Part shown: positions 1 through 9,040 of the stretch, piece after piece | How positions within the stretch are numbered: the first letter of the stretch is position 1 | How the letters are laid out: each line of letters starts with the position of its first letter | Source: JBBPZA01 sp963728925 | GTDB lineage: Bacteria; Actinomycetota; Thermoleophilia; Solirubrobacterales; Solirubrobacteraceae | DNA length: 64,000 nt | Assembly (NCBI GenBank): GCA_963728925.1 | Contig: CAVSMB010000028.1 | Coordinates: forward strand, 62,001 to 126,000 | Direction of reading: 5' to 3' | Translations under genes and position numbers: made by a program | The notes under the pieces: model-generated | What the model saw: only the letters and a program-made list of their open reading frames with translations | Told to the model about the DNA's origin: nothing | Databases searched by the model: none

Positions 1-1
1 C

Positions 2-325
2 GACCCCTGCGTGGCCATCTGGCGCGCGGAGGACTACGAGCGCTTCGTCGCCGGCGCCGTCGAGGGGTCTAACCCGCTCTCTCCCCAGCGCCGTCAGATC
101 GAGCGCTTCTTCTCGGCCAACGGCTTCGACGCCGAGCTCGACGGCGCCGGGCGGGTCGGCATCCCGGCGAAGCTCGCCGCCCACGCGGGCCTCGCGAAGG
201 ACGTCGTCGTGACCGGCGCGGGCAGCTGCATCGAGGTGTGGGACCGCAGCCGCTGGGAGGCCTACGACTCCGAGCTGACCACCGACATCCCCGACATCGC
301 CGCGAGCCTTGGCCATCCTGCTTGA
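2..325 (+). CDS. mraZ: Transcriptional regulator MraZ, C-terminal part (5' end outside window)
   Basis: Only the second half of the gene is inside the window. The open frame runs from base 2 to the stop at 323-325, and a GTG at 11 is internal. The residues match the second MraZ repeat: a DPCVAIW segment, then DGAGRVGIPAKL (the usual D-GR--IP stretch), and a CIEVWDRSRWE segment like the 'l-lwd---we' end of AbrB-type folds. MraZ is a DNA-binding regulator of the dcw operon and the usual first gene of the cluster, which fits the rsmH and ftsL-like genes that follow. Its stop codon lies two bases before the rsmH ATG, so the two are probably cotranscribed. Confidence 0.85.
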   Translation, partial: DPCVAIWRAEDYERFVAGAVEGSNPLSPQRRQIERFFSANGFDAELDGAGRVGIPAKLAAHAGLAKDVVVTGAGSCIEVWDRSRWEAYDSELTTDIPDIAASLGHPA

Positions 326-326
326 C

Positions 327-1289
327 ATGACCCACGTCCACGTCCCGGTCCTGGCCGGCGAGCTCATCGAGGTGCTCGCGCCCCAGCCGGGCCAGGTCGC
401 CGTCGACTGCACAGTCGGGGGCGGCGGCCACGGCCGCCTGGTCGCCGACCTGCTCGGGCCGGGCGGGACGCTGATCGGCATCGACCGCGACCCCGTCGCC
501 GAGGAGCGCTTCGCGCAGCTCGCGGCGGAGGTCCCGTGCGCGACGCGCTTCATCCGCGGCGCGTTCTCCGAGGGCCTGGGGACGCTGCTCGACGAGGGTC
601 AGCGCGCCGACATCGTCTACCTCGATCTCGGGGTCTCCTCGATGCAGGTCGACACCCGCGAGCGGGGGTTCTCCTACGCCTACGACGCGCCGCTGGACAT
701 GCGCATGGACCCGGCCCAGGAGCTCTCGGCCCGCGACGTCGTCAACTCGTGGGAGCAGCGCCGCCTCGCTCGCGCGCTGCGCGAGTACGGCGAGGAGCAC
801 TTCGCCGCGTCCATCGCCCGTGGGATCGTGCGCCGCCGCGAGGCCCACGACATCGAGACCACGGGCGAGCTCGTCGACGTCGTCTCTTCCTCGATCCCCG
901 CCCGCGCGCGCTTCGCGGGAGGCCACCCGGCCAAGCGAACCTTCCAGGCCGTTCGCATCGCGGTCAACGGCGAGCTCGTGGAGCTCGACCGCGCGCTGCC
1001 GCTCGCGTGGGAGCTGCTCGCGACGGGCGGACGGCTCGGCGCGATCTCCTTCCACTCGCTCGAGGACCGGCGCGTCAAGCGCTTCCTGGCCGAGCGGACC
1101 CGCGGCTGCATCTGCCCGCCCGACCTGCCGGTCTGCGGCTGCGGCCGGACCCCCGAGGCCGAGCTGCTGACCCGTCGCGCGGTGGCGCCGAGCGCGGGCG
1201 AGGTGGCGCACAACCCCCGCTCCCGGTCCGCTCGCCTGCGTGCCGCGCGCAAGCTGCCCGCCGTCCCCGGCGCCGCGCCCGGCGCGTGA
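327..1289 (+). CDS. rsmH: 16S rRNA (cytosine-1402-N4)-methyltransferase RsmH
   Basis: A 320-residue protein that methylates N4 of C1402 in the 16S rRNA P site using SAM. It begins MTHVHVPVLAGELIEVL, the usual RsmH opening, and has the SAM-binding run VDCTVGGGGHG (Gly31-Gly34, His35). The DLGVSSMQVD and RGFSY segments and the ISFHSLEDRRVKRF segment near the C-terminus are family hallmarks. I chose the ATG at 327 because a TTG at 309 would add only six unconserved residues. It is the second gene of the dcw cluster. Its TGA overlaps the GTG of the next gene (1286-1289), which implies translational coupling. Confidence 0.95.
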   Translation: MTHVHVPVLAGELIEVLAPQPGQVAVDCTVGGGGHGRLVADLLGPGGTLIGIDRDPVAEERFAQLAAEVPCATRFIRGAFSEGLGTLLDEGQRADIVYLDLGVSSMQVDTRERGFSYAYDAPLDMRMDPAQELSARDVVNSWEQRRLARALREYGEEHFAASIARGIVRRREAHDIETTGELVDVVSSSIPARARFAGGHPAKRTFQAVRIAVNGELVELDRALPLAWELLATGGRLGAISFHSLEDRRVKRFLAERTRGCICPPDLPVCGCGRTPEAELLTRRAVAPSAGEVAHNPRSRSARLRAARKLPAVPGAAPGA

Positions 1290-2185
1290 CGCCGCCGGCC
1301 CAGCCGGCCGCGCGCGGCCCCGCGAGCACCGTCGCCGGACGAGGGAAGGCCGCCGCGGCGCCCGGCGGCGAGCCCCACTCCACGGCGACCCGTCGCCGGC
1401 CCGCTCCACGGCCGCGCCGCGCGCACACCGGCGCCACGACGCGCTTTCGCCCGGCGACTTCGCCGCGGCGCGTCTCGGGGCCGGGCGCCGGCACCGGGCT
1501 GCGCGCTCGTCCACGGACCACGGCCCCGGCGTGGCGGCGGCTCCCGGCTCGACTCGCCGCCCTTCCGGACCACGCCCTCGTCGACCGCGCGGTGCGCGGG
1601 CGCGCGTGGATCGCGGTGGTCGGGACGCTGCTGATCGGCATCGTCGCCCTCCAGGTCTCGATGCTCAAGCTCAACTCGGCGAGCAGCCGGGCCGTCGAGC
1701 GCTCCAGTGCGCTGGAGCGCGACAACGCCCGCCTGGAGACGCTGATCGCCGGCATGTCGGCGCCGGAGCGCATCCGCGCCAAGGCCGAGAAGCTCGGCCT
1801 TTCCGTGCCACGGGTCGAGGAGGTCCGCTACGTGCCGTCCGGGGACCGGAAGGGCGGCGCCGCCGCGGCGACCGCGATCCGCGCCGGCGACTTCGACGCC
1901 GGGGCGCTGGAGAACGCGTCAGCCGGCGACTCGGCCTCGGGCGACCAGCCGGGCGCCGGGGCGACGGCCGGCGACCAGGCCGATGCTGCCGCTGCGGACG
2001 GCGCGGGCACGATGACCACCGCCGAGGCGCAGGCCGCGCTCGACGACGGCGATCCGAGCAACGACACCCAGGCGATGCTCAACGACGGCGACCCGGGCAA
2101 CGACGCCCAGGCGATCCTCAACGACGGCGACCCGAGCAACGACGGCGAGGCGACCGCGGGAGGCGAGGGGTCCGGCGGGGGATGA
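1286..2185 (+). CDS. FtsL/DivIC-like septum protein with long N- and C-terminal extensions
   Basis: A 299-residue bitopic protein at the ftsL position. The GTG start overlaps the rsmH stop. Residues 1 to about 105 are a Pro/Arg/Ala-rich cytoplasmic tail. A single membrane segment (AWIAVVGTLLIGIVALQVSML, about 110-130) is followed by a coiled coil (RAVERSSALERDNARLETLIAGM) and the APERIRAKAEKLGLSVP stretch typical of FtsL/DivIC. FtsL joins FtsQ and DivIC in the divisome and supports FtsW-FtsI activity. The last 130 residues are an acidic Ala/Gly/Asp-rich tail with a 13-residue tandem repeat. Typical FtsL proteins are 100-150 residues, so both extensions are unusual. Sequence identity in this family is low, so the assignment rests on topology, motif and position. 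Confidence 0.8.
   Translation: MTPPAQPAARGPASTVAGRGKAAAAPGGEPHSTATRRRPAPRPRRAHTGATTRFRPATSPRRVSGPGAGTGLRARPRTTAPAWRRLPARLAALPDHALVDRAVRGRAWIAVVGTLLIGIVALQVSMLKLNSASSRAVERSSALERDNARLETLIAGMSAPERIRAKAEKLGLSVPRVEEVRYVPSGDRKGGAAAATAIRAGDFDAGALENASAGDSASGDQPGAGATAGDQADAAAADGAGTMTTAEAQAALDDGDPSNDTQAMLNDGDPGNDAQAILNDGDPSNDGEATAGGEGSGGG
2042..2152 (+). repeat. 39-bp tandem repeat encoding an acidic 13-residue motif
   Basis: Two full units (2042-2080, 2081-2119) and one partial unit (2120-2152) sit in the 3' part of the ftsL-like gene. They encode DDGDPSNDTQAML, NDGDPGNDAQAIL and NDGDPSNDGEA. The unit is a multiple of three, so copy number can change without breaking the frame. The D-G-D-P-x-N-D core resembles calcium-binding acidic loops, but no function is established here. 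Confidence 0.85.
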
Positions 2186-3852
2186 GCCGGACGGGCCTGA
2201 TCGAGCGGCGCGTGGGGCTGCTGTTCGGGTTCTTCCTGGTGCTCCTCGCCGTGGCCGGTCTGCGTGCCGCGTGGCTGGGGATCGTTCGCGCCGGAGCGCT
2301 CGGCGCGCGCGCGGAGCACCAGCAGGTCGCCGACGTCGAGGTCCCGGCGCGACGCGGGACGATCCGCGACCGCCACGGCGTCGAGCTCGCGGTCTCAGAG
2401 AGCGCCTCCGACGTCGCCGCGACCCCGTACCTCGTCAAGGACCCGGCCCGCACGGCGCGGCTGATCGCCCCCGTGCTGGGCCGGGACGAGCCCTCGGTGC
2501 TGCGCGACCTGTCCAGGCGCGACACCGGCTTCGTCTACCTGGCGCGTTCGCTCCGGGCCCCCAGCGCGCGCAAGCTCGAGTCGCTCGGCCTCGCCGGCCT
2601 CTCCTTCGAGCCGGCCAGCCGGCGGACCTATCCACAGAGCTTCCTCGCCGCCCAGCTCCTCGGGGCGGTCGGCGTGGACGGCGACGGGCTCTCGGGGCTC
2701 GAGTACTCCCAGGACCGCAGGCTCCGCGGGAGCAACGGGGAGCGCCGGATCGTCCGCGACGCGCTCGGCCAGCCGATCGAGCTGCGCGACCTGCGGCGCG
2801 CCGAGAGCGGAACGGGCCTGCAGCTCACGATCGATGCCTCCATCCAGGAGCGCGTCGAAGAGGTGCTCCAGGGCGTCGGCGAGCAGTACCAGCCCAAGGG
2901 CGCCACGGCGACGGTCACCGATCCGCGCACGGGGCAGATCCTCGCGCTGGCGAACTGGCCGCGCGTCGACGCCAACGACCCCGGCGCCGCGCCGGACTTC
3001 GCGCACCAGGACCGCGCATCGGGCGCCGCCTACGAGCCCGGCTCGACCTTCAAGCCGTTCACCGTCGCCGGCGCTCTGGAGGACGGGCTCGTCACCCCCC
3101 AGACCCAGTTCGGGCTCGCCCCGGAGATCAAGGTGGCCGACCGCACGATCGGCGAGAACGAGCAGCGCGGCTTCGAGACCCTGAGCACCGCGCAGATCCT
3201 CTCGCAGTCGAGCAACGTCGGGGCGATCACCATCGGGCTGAAGCTCGGCGAGCGGCGCTTCGACGGCTGGGTGCGCCGCTTCGGCTTCGGCTCTCAGACC
3301 GGGAGCGACCTCCCCGGCGAGGCGAGCGGGATCGTGCCGCGCCTGCGCGACTACTCGGGCTCCTCGATCGGCAACCTGCCGATCGGCCAGGGCCTCGCGG
3401 TGACCCCGCTTCAGCTCGCCGCCGCCTACGGCGCGCTGGCCAACGGCGGCACGCTGATCGCCCCGCACGTCGTCAAGGAGGTCGGCGACCGGCCCGTTCC
3501 CGAGCCGCGCGGCCGGCGCGTGCTCACCACCCGCACCGCCGCCGAGATCCGCGACATGCTGCGCGGCGTGGTGGGGCCGCAGGGCACGGCCGAGGTGGCC
3601 GCCGTGCCCGGCTACGAGATCGCCGGGAAGACCGGCACGGCGAACAAGCCCGACCCGGCGACCGGCGGCTACTCGGACACCCGCTACGTGGCGTCCTTCG
3701 TCGGCTTCGCTCCCGCCTCGAGCCCGCGCGTGCTCATCACGGTGATGGTCGACGAGCCGCACGGCGACATCTACGGCGGCTCGGTGGCGGCGCCGGCGTT
3801 CCAGAAGATCGCCGGCTTCGTGCTCCCCTATCTCCGCGTCCCGCCGCGGTAA
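2182..3852 (+). CDS. ftsI: Septal class B penicillin-binding protein (FtsI/PBP3-type transpeptidase)
   Basis: A 556-residue peptidoglycan transpeptidase that cross-links septal wall. It has an N-terminal membrane anchor (about residues 12-30), a PBP dimerisation region (about 45-240) and a transpeptidase domain. All three active-site motifs are visible: Ser288-T-F-Lys291, Ser343-S-Asn345 and Lys483-T-G. No PASTA domain follows, because the protein ends soon after the catalytic domain. The ATG overlaps the upstream TGA (ATGA, 2182-2185), so it is probably coupled to the ftsL-like gene. Its stop codon region contains the TAACCT hexamer that may serve murE. Confidence 0.95.
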   Translation: MSRTGLIERRVGLLFGFFLVLLAVAGLRAAWLGIVRAGALGARAEHQQVADVEVPARRGTIRDRHGVELAVSESASDVAATPYLVKDPARTARLIAPVLGRDEPSVLRDLSRRDTGFVYLARSLRAPSARKLESLGLAGLSFEPASRRTYPQSFLAAQLLGAVGVDGDGLSGLEYSQDRRLRGSNGERRIVRDALGQPIELRDLRRAESGTGLQLTIDASIQERVEEVLQGVGEQYQPKGATATVTDPRTGQILALANWPRVDANDPGAAPDFAHQDRASGAAYEPGSTFKPFTVAGALEDGLVTPQTQFGLAPEIKVADRTIGENEQRGFETLSTAQILSQSSNVGAITIGLKLGERRFDGWVRRFGFGSQTGSDLPGEASGIVPRLRDYSGSSIGNLPIGQGLAVTPLQLAAAYGALANGGTLIAPHVVKEVGDRPVPEPRGRRVLTTRTAAEIRDMLRGVVGPQGTAEVAAVPGYEIAGKTGTANKPDPATGGYSDTRYVASFVGFAPASSPRVLITVMVDEPHGDIYGGSVAAPAFQKIAGFVLPYLRVPPR

Positions 3853-3864
3853 CCTGCCGCGGCC

Positions 3865-5307
3865 ATGGACCTCCGAGCGGTGCTGGGGGATCCGGCCGCC
3901 CCGGCCGTCGAGATCGGATCCCTCGCCTACGACAACCGCGCGGTGGAGCCCGGGACGCTCTTCTTCTGCGTTCCGGGCTTCACCCGCGACGGGCACGAGT
4001 TCGCCCCCGACGCCGTGCGCCGCGGCGCGGCAGCGCTCGTCGTCGAGCGGCCCCTGCGCCTCGGCGTTCCCGAGGTGCAGGTGTCCTCGGTGCGGGCGGC
4101 GATGGCCCCTGCCGCGGCGCGCTTCTACGACGACCCCACCGCGCGCCTGACCATGGTCGGGGTGACCGGCACGAACGGCAAGACGACGACCGCGTTCCTC
4201 CTGCGCGCCCTGCTCGAGGCCGCCGGCCGCCGGACCGGTCTGCTGGGAACGGTCACGAGCGTGGTCGGCGGCCGCGAGCGCGAGGTCGAGCGCACGACCC
4301 CGGAGGCGATCGACCTGCAGCGCGACTTCGCGGCGATGCTCGCGGCGGGCGACGAGGCGTGCTCGATGGAGGTCTCCTCGCACGCGCTCGAGCTCGGCCG
4401 CGCGGGGGCGATCCACTTCGACGCCGCGGTCTTCACCAACCTCACCCAGGACCACCTCGACTTCCACCCGACGATGCAGGACTACTTCGCGGCCAAGCGC
4501 CGGCTGCTCGGCGCCGACCCCGCACCGCGCGCGCGGATCGTCAACCTCGACGACCACTACGGTCGCCGGCTGTACGACGAGTTCGACGGCGTGATCACCT
4601 TCGCGATCGACCACGAGCCGGCCGACTACCGGGCCCGCGAGGTGCAGACCGGCTCGGGCGGCGCGCGCTTCGTCGCCGACACGCCCGACGGCTCCGTCGA
4701 GCTGCGCTCGCCGCTGCCGGGGCGCTTCAACGTGCTCAACGTGCTCGGCGCGGTGGCCGCCGCCCGCGCCGTGGGCGTCGAGCTCGAGGTCATCGCCGGG
4801 GCGCTGCCCCTCGCTCGGCGCGTCCCCGGCCGCTTCGAGCCGGTCGACGAGGGCCAGCCCTTCTCGGTGCTCGTCGACTACGCCCACACGCCCGACTCGC
4901 TGGACAACGTGCTGCGCGCGGCGGGCGAGCTGGCCGGCGAGCATCGCGTGCTGTGCGTGTTCGGCTGTGGGGGCGACCGTGACCGCGACAAGCGCCCGAA
5001 GATGGGCGCGATCGCAGCGCGGCTGGCCGACGTCGTCGTGGTGACCTCAGACAACCCACGCTCCGAGGATCCCGAGGCGATCATCGAGGACGTGCTGGCG
5101 GGAGCCGGCGAGGAGGCTGAGGCGATCGTGGATCGGCGGCGGGCCATCGCTCACGCCGTCGCGATCGCGCGACCCGGCGACGTGCTCGTCATCGCGGGCA
5201 AGGGCCACGAGCAGGGCCAGGAGTTCGAGGGGGGGCGCAAGGTGCCCTTCGACGATGTGACCGTCGCGCGCGAAGCGCTGCGCGGGCAGGCGACGGCGTC
5301 GGCATGA
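3865..5307 (+). CDS. murE: UDP-N-acetylmuramoyl-L-alanyl-D-glutamate--2,6-diaminopimelate ligase
   Basis: A 480-residue Mur ligase that adds the third stem-peptide residue. It has the N-terminal UMAG-binding region (DNRAVEPGTLFFCVPG), the ATP loop GTNGKTT with Lys106, and a C-terminal domain with DNPR at residues 396-399. DNPR marks enzymes that use meso-diaminopimelate rather than lysine, so the cell wall is predicted to contain mDAP. TAACCT at 3850-3855 overlaps the ftsI stop and ends nine bases before the ATG, as expected for a leaderless start. The gene may therefore have its own promoter inside the operon. It overlaps murF by ATGA. Confidence 0.95.
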   Translation: MDLRAVLGDPAAPAVEIGSLAYDNRAVEPGTLFFCVPGFTRDGHEFAPDAVRRGAAALVVERPLRLGVPEVQVSSVRAAMAPAAARFYDDPTARLTMVGVTGTNGKTTTAFLLRALLEAAGRRTGLLGTVTSVVGGREREVERTTPEAIDLQRDFAAMLAAGDEACSMEVSSHALELGRAGAIHFDAAVFTNLTQDHLDFHPTMQDYFAAKRRLLGADPAPRARIVNLDDHYGRRLYDEFDGVITFAIDHEPADYRAREVQTGSGGARFVADTPDGSVELRSPLPGRFNVLNVLGAVAAARAVGVELEVIAGALPLARRVPGRFEPVDEGQPFSVLVDYAHTPDSLDNVLRAAGELAGEHRVLCVFGCGGDRDRDKRPKMGAIAARLADVVVVTSDNPRSEDPEAIIEDVLAGAGEEAEAIVDRRRAIAHAVAIARPGDVLVIAGKGHEQGQEFEGGRKVPFDDVTVAREALRGQATASA

Positions 5308-6698
5308 GGGCGTGGAGCACCGAGCGCGTGGCGCGGGCCGCGGGCGCCCGCATGGTCAGAGGCGCGGCGCAGGACGGCGGGCCGGCGCGCGCGACCGTCG
5401 ACTCGCGCACGGTCCGGCCCGGCGACCTCTTCGCCGGCCTGCGGGGCGAGCGCGCCGACGGGGGGCGCTTCGCGGGCGAGGCGCTCGCCGCCGGCGCCTG
5501 GGGGGCGCTTGTCGGACCGGAGCATGAGGCGCTGGGCCGCACGGGCGCGGTGCTCGTCGCCGACGACCCACTCGCAGCCCTCCAGCGACTCGCGACGGCC
5601 TGGCGCCACCAGCTGGGTGCGGCCGGAGGGCGGGTGATCGGCGTGACGGGCTCGACCGGCAAGACCTCGACCAAGGACATCCTCGCCGCGATGCTGGCGC
5701 CGCACCGGCGCACGTGGGCCAGCCCGGCCAACCTCAACACCGAGATCGGCCTGCCGCTGGCGGTGCTGGCCGCGCCAGAGGGCACCGAGGCGCTGGTGCT
5801 GGAGCTCGCCATGCGCGGGGCGGGGCAGATCGCCGAGCTGACCGCGATCGCCGACCCCGACGTCGGCGTCCTCGTCAACGTCGGTCCGGTCCACCTCGAG
5901 CTCCTGGGCTCGCTCGAGGCGATCGCCGCGGCCAAGGCCGAGCTGCTGCGCGACATGCGCCCGGGCGGGACGGCGATCGTCCCCGCCGGCGAGCCGCTGC
6001 TCGACGACCACCGCCCGGCGCACCTGGCCCTCGTGACCTTCGGGGAAGGAGGCGACGTCTCGCTCGTGGAGGCGCGCGGCGACCGGCTGCGCATCGACGC
6101 GGCCGGTGTGGCCGTCGAGCTCGAGGTCTCCTTCGCCCAGCGCCACCAGCGCACCAACGCCCTTGCGGCCGTCGCGGCGGCCCACGCAGTCGGGGTGACG
6201 CCAAGTGGGCGCGTCGACGTCAGCTTCTCCGCGTGGAGGGGCGAGAGGATCGACCTACCCGGTGACATCGTGGTCATCAACGACTGCTACAACGCGAATC
6301 CCATGTCCATGCGCGCGGCCCTCGACGACCTCGCTGTGAGCGCCGCGGGCCGGCGCGTCGCGGTGCTCGGCGACATGCTCGAGCTCGGCGCAGACGAGGC
6401 CGCCTTCCACCACGAGGCCGGGCGCCAGGCGGCGCGCGCCGGGGTCGAGGTGCTCGTCGCGGTCGGCGGGCTCGCCGAGGCGGTCGCCGAGGGGTACGAG
6501 GCGGGCCTCTCCGGCGGTGACCGTGCGCCGGTGCGCGGGCGGCACGACGCGCACGTCGTGGCCGACGCGGAGACGGCCACTCGACTCGTGCGCGAGCTCG
6601 TCGCACCCGGCGACACCGTGCTGGTCAAGGCCTCGCGCGGGGTGGGGCTCGAGCGCGTCGCGCAGAGCCTCGCCGAACACGCGGTCGAGACGTCCTAG
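5304..6698 (+). CDS. murF: UDP-N-acetylmuramoyl-tripeptide--D-alanyl-D-alanine ligase
   Basis: A 464-residue Mur ligase that attaches D-Ala-D-Ala to complete the UDP-MurNAc-pentapeptide. The P-loop is GSTGKTSTKD with Lys120, where MurF has Ser/Thr in place of the MurE Asn. The NDCYNANPMSMRAAL segment is the MurF C-terminal hallmark, and LGDMLELG follows it. The ATG overlaps the murE TGA (5304-5307). Length is normal for the family. mraY starts three bases after the stop. Confidence 0.95.
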   Translation: MRAWSTERVARAAGARMVRGAAQDGGPARATVDSRTVRPGDLFAGLRGERADGGRFAGEALAAGAWGALVGPEHEALGRTGAVLVADDPLAALQRLATAWRHQLGAAGGRVIGVTGSTGKTSTKDILAAMLAPHRRTWASPANLNTEIGLPLAVLAAPEGTEALVLELAMRGAGQIAELTAIADPDVGVLVNVGPVHLELLGSLEAIAAAKAELLRDMRPGGTAIVPAGEPLLDDHRPAHLALVTFGEGGDVSLVEARGDRLRIDAAGVAVELEVSFAQRHQRTNALAAVAAAHAVGVTPSGRVDVSFSAWRGERIDLPGDIVVINDCYNANPMSMRAALDDLAVSAAGRRVAVLGDMLELGADEAAFHHEAGRQAARAGVEVLVAVGGLAEAVAEGYEAGLSGGDRAPVRGRHDAHVVADAETATRLVRELVAPGDTVLVKASRGVGLERVAQSLAEHAVETS

Positions 6699-6701
6699 GC
6701 C

Positions 6702-7721
6702 ATGGGCGAGGTCCTCATCGCGGGCACCGCCTCGCTGCTCATCTGCTGCTTCCTCAGCCCGAAGTTCATCGCCTTCCTGCGCGCACGGGAGTTCGGCCAG
6801 CAGATCCGCGAGGAGGGGCCCGAGGGCCACCACGTCAAGGCGGGGACGCCGACGATGGGCGGGATCATCATCTTCTCGGCGATCGCCGTGCCCTTCCTCG
6901 TCCTGGGCAGCGACGACTCGCGCGCGGTCGCGGTCTTCGGCGTGGCCGTCGCCTGCGCGCTGCTCGGGTTCGCCGACGACTACACCAAGCTGACCCAGCG
7001 CCGCTCCCTCGGCCTGCGGGCGCGCACCAAGCTCGCGGTGACGATCGCCATCTCGATCGGCCTGTGGCTGGTGGCCACGCGCGTCGCCGACCTGCCCGAC
7101 ACCCTGCGCCTGCGCCTCGTCGACGCGCAGGTCGACCTCGGGATCTTCTACCCGGTGCTCATCTACCTCGTGGTGGCGGGGACGACGAGCGCGGTGAACC
7201 TCACCGACGGCCTCGACGGCCTGGCCGCGGGCTGCTCGGCGATCGTGCTGCTCGCCTTCATCGGCATCACCTTCATAACCACCGGGCAGCGCGAGCTGGC
7301 GATCCTCGCCGGCTGCCTCGTCGGCGCGTGCGTCGGCTTCCTGTGGTTCAACGCCTTCCCCGCGACGATCTTCATGGGGGACACCGGCTCGCTCGGCCTC
7401 GGCGGGGCGATCGCCGGCCTCGCGGTGATGACCAAGACCGAGATCCTGCTGCTCGTGCTCGGCGGCATCTTCGTGATCGAGGCGCTCTCCGTCCTCATCC
7501 AGGTGTTCGCCTTCCAGACCTTCGGCAAGCGGGTGTTCCGCATGGCGCCCATCCACCACCATTTCGAGCTGCTCGCGTGGTCGGAGACCAAGATCATCCT
7601 GCGCTTCTGGATCGTCGCTGTGGCGTGCGCGGCGATCGGCTTCACGATCTACCAGCAGTCCATCCCGACCTCGCGCGAATGCGTTCGCGGCGTGGTCCAG
7701 CTCAGCCGCGGATGTCGCTGA
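6702..7721 (+). CDS. mraY: Phospho-N-acetylmuramoyl-pentapeptide-transferase
   Basis: A 339-residue polytopic membrane enzyme that moves phospho-MurNAc-pentapeptide to undecaprenyl phosphate, forming lipid I. Motifs seen are KAGTPTMGG, the aspartate pair in FADDYTKL, NLTDGLDGLA, MGDTGSLGLGG and the HHHFE loop. About ten hydrophobic segments span the whole length. The ATG at 6702 follows the murF stop almost directly. The 3' end overlaps the murD start by ten bases. Confidence 0.95.
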   Translation: MGEVLIAGTASLLICCFLSPKFIAFLRAREFGQQIREEGPEGHHVKAGTPTMGGIIIFSAIAVPFLVLGSDDSRAVAVFGVAVACALLGFADDYTKLTQRRSLGLRARTKLAVTIAISIGLWLVATRVADLPDTLRLRLVDAQVDLGIFYPVLIYLVVAGTTSAVNLTDGLDGLAAGCSAIVLLAFIGITFITTGQRELAILAGCLVGACVGFLWFNAFPATIFMGDTGSLGLGGAIAGLAVMTKTEILLLVLGGIFVIEALSVLIQVFAFQTFGKRVFRMAPIHHHFELLAWSETKIILRFWIVAVACAAIGFTIYQQSIPTSRECVRGVVQLSRGCR

Positions 7722-9040
7722 GCGCGGGGCGGCCGCCGCTCCCGCCCGGGCCCTTCCTCGTCGTCGGACTCGCCCGCTCGGGGGTGGCGGCGGCGCTCGC
7801 GCTGCGCGAGCGCGGCGAGGCGGTCATCGGGTGCGACGCCGGCGATCCCGAGGTCGGCGCCTTGCGCGACGCGGGGGTCGACGTGCGCCTGCACGACGAC
7901 GGCGCCGCGCTCGTCGAGCGCGCCCGGACGGTGGTCAAGAGCCCCGGCGTGCCGCAGGACGCGCCCGCCGTGCGCGAGGCGCGGCGCCGAGGGCGTGGGG
8001 TGATCGGCGAGCTCGAGCTGGCCTGGCGCCTGCTCGCAGGGCCGTGGGTCGCCGTCACCGGGACCAACGGCAAGACGACCACCGTCGAGCTGCTCGGGCA
8101 CCTGCACCGCGAGGCGGGCGCGCCGGCGGTGGTGGCGGGGAACGTCGGCACGCCGGCGGCGTCGCTGGTCGGGCGGCTGCCCGAGGGTGCGGTGGTGGTG
8201 TGCGAGGCGTCCTCCTTCCAGCTCGAGGACACCGAGGCCTTCGCGCCCGAGGGCGCCGTGCTCCTCAACCTCTCGGCGGACCACCTCGACCGCCACGGCA
8301 CGATGGAGGCCTACGTCCGCGCCAAGCTGCAGATCTTCGCGCGCCAGGGCAACGACGACGTCGCCGTGGCGCCCTGCGACGTCGAGGTGGAAGACCTCGG
8401 CGGCTGCGCGCGGCGGCTGTGCTTCGGTGAGGAGCCCGAGGCCGAGCTGGGGAAGCGTGCCGGGCTTCTCTGGTGGGCGCAGGAGCCGCTCCTGCCGGTG
8501 TCGGAGATCCGGCTGCGCGGCGCGCACAACGTCCGCAACGCGATGGCCGCCGCCGCGGTGGCCCTGGCCCGCGGGCTGCCGCGCGAGGCGGTGGCCGACG
8601 GCCTGCGCTCCTTCCCGGGGGTGGCCCACCGCCTCGAGGAGGTGGGCCGGCGCGACGGCGTGGTCTACGTCAACGACTCCAAGGCAACGAACGTCGCCTC
8701 CGCGCGCGCGGCGCTGCGCTCCTTCGCTACGCCGATCCACGTGATCCTCGGCGGGCGCGGGAAGGGCGGCGGCTACCGTGAGCTGCGCGACGACCTGCGC
8801 GCCCACGCGGCCGCCGCCTACCTCATCGGCGAGGAGGCCGAGGCGCTCGCCGCCGACCTCGAGGGCCTCGGCGTCCCGCTGCACCGCAGCGGCGACCTCG
8901 AGCATGCGGTGGCGGCTGCGCGCGCGGCGGCGGAGCCGGGCGACGTCGTGCTGCTCTCGCCGGCCGCCGCCAGCTACGACCAGTTCCGCGACTACGAGGA
9001 GCGCGGCGAGCGCTTCCGCGAGCTGGCCGGAGCGCCATGA
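7712..9040 (+). CDS. murD: UDP-N-acetylmuramoylalanine--D-glutamate ligase
   Basis: A 442-residue Mur ligase that adds D-glutamate to UDP-MurNAc-L-Ala. The N-terminus has a Rossmann-like FLVVGLARSGVAAAL motif, the ATP loop is GTNGKTT with Lys121, and the C-terminus has VYVNDSKATNVASARAAL and ILGGRGKGG. The ATG at 7712 lies inside the end of mraY. The TGA is shared with the ATG of tag (ATGA, 9037-9040), so tag is fused into this transcript. Confidence 0.95.
   Translation: MSLSAGRPPLPPGPFLVVGLARSGVAAALALRERGEAVIGCDAGDPEVGALRDAGVDVRLHDDGAALVERARTVVKSPGVPQDAPAVREARRRGRGVIGELELAWRLLAGPWVAVTGTNGKTTTVELLGHLHREAGAPAVVAGNVGTPAASLVGRLPEGAVVVCEASSFQLEDTEAFAPEGAVLLNLSADHLDRHGTMEAYVRAKLQIFARQGNDDVAVAPCDVEVEDLGGCARRLCFGEEPEAELGKRAGLLWWAQEPLLPVSEIRLRGAHNVRNAMAAAAVALARGLPREAVADGLRSFPGVAHRLEEVGRRDGVVYVNDSKATNVASARAALRSFATPIHVILGGRGKGGGYRELRDDLRAHAAAAYLIGEEAEALAADLEGLGVPLHRSGDLEHAVAAARAAAEPGDVVLLSPAAASYDQFRDYEERGERFRELAGAP

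Noticed and set aside
69..1514. Long minus-strand ORF opposite rsmH and the ftsL-like gene
   Set aside because: A shadow frame caused by high G+C; Arg/Gly/Ala-rich translation with no family signal, while the forward genes are unambiguous.
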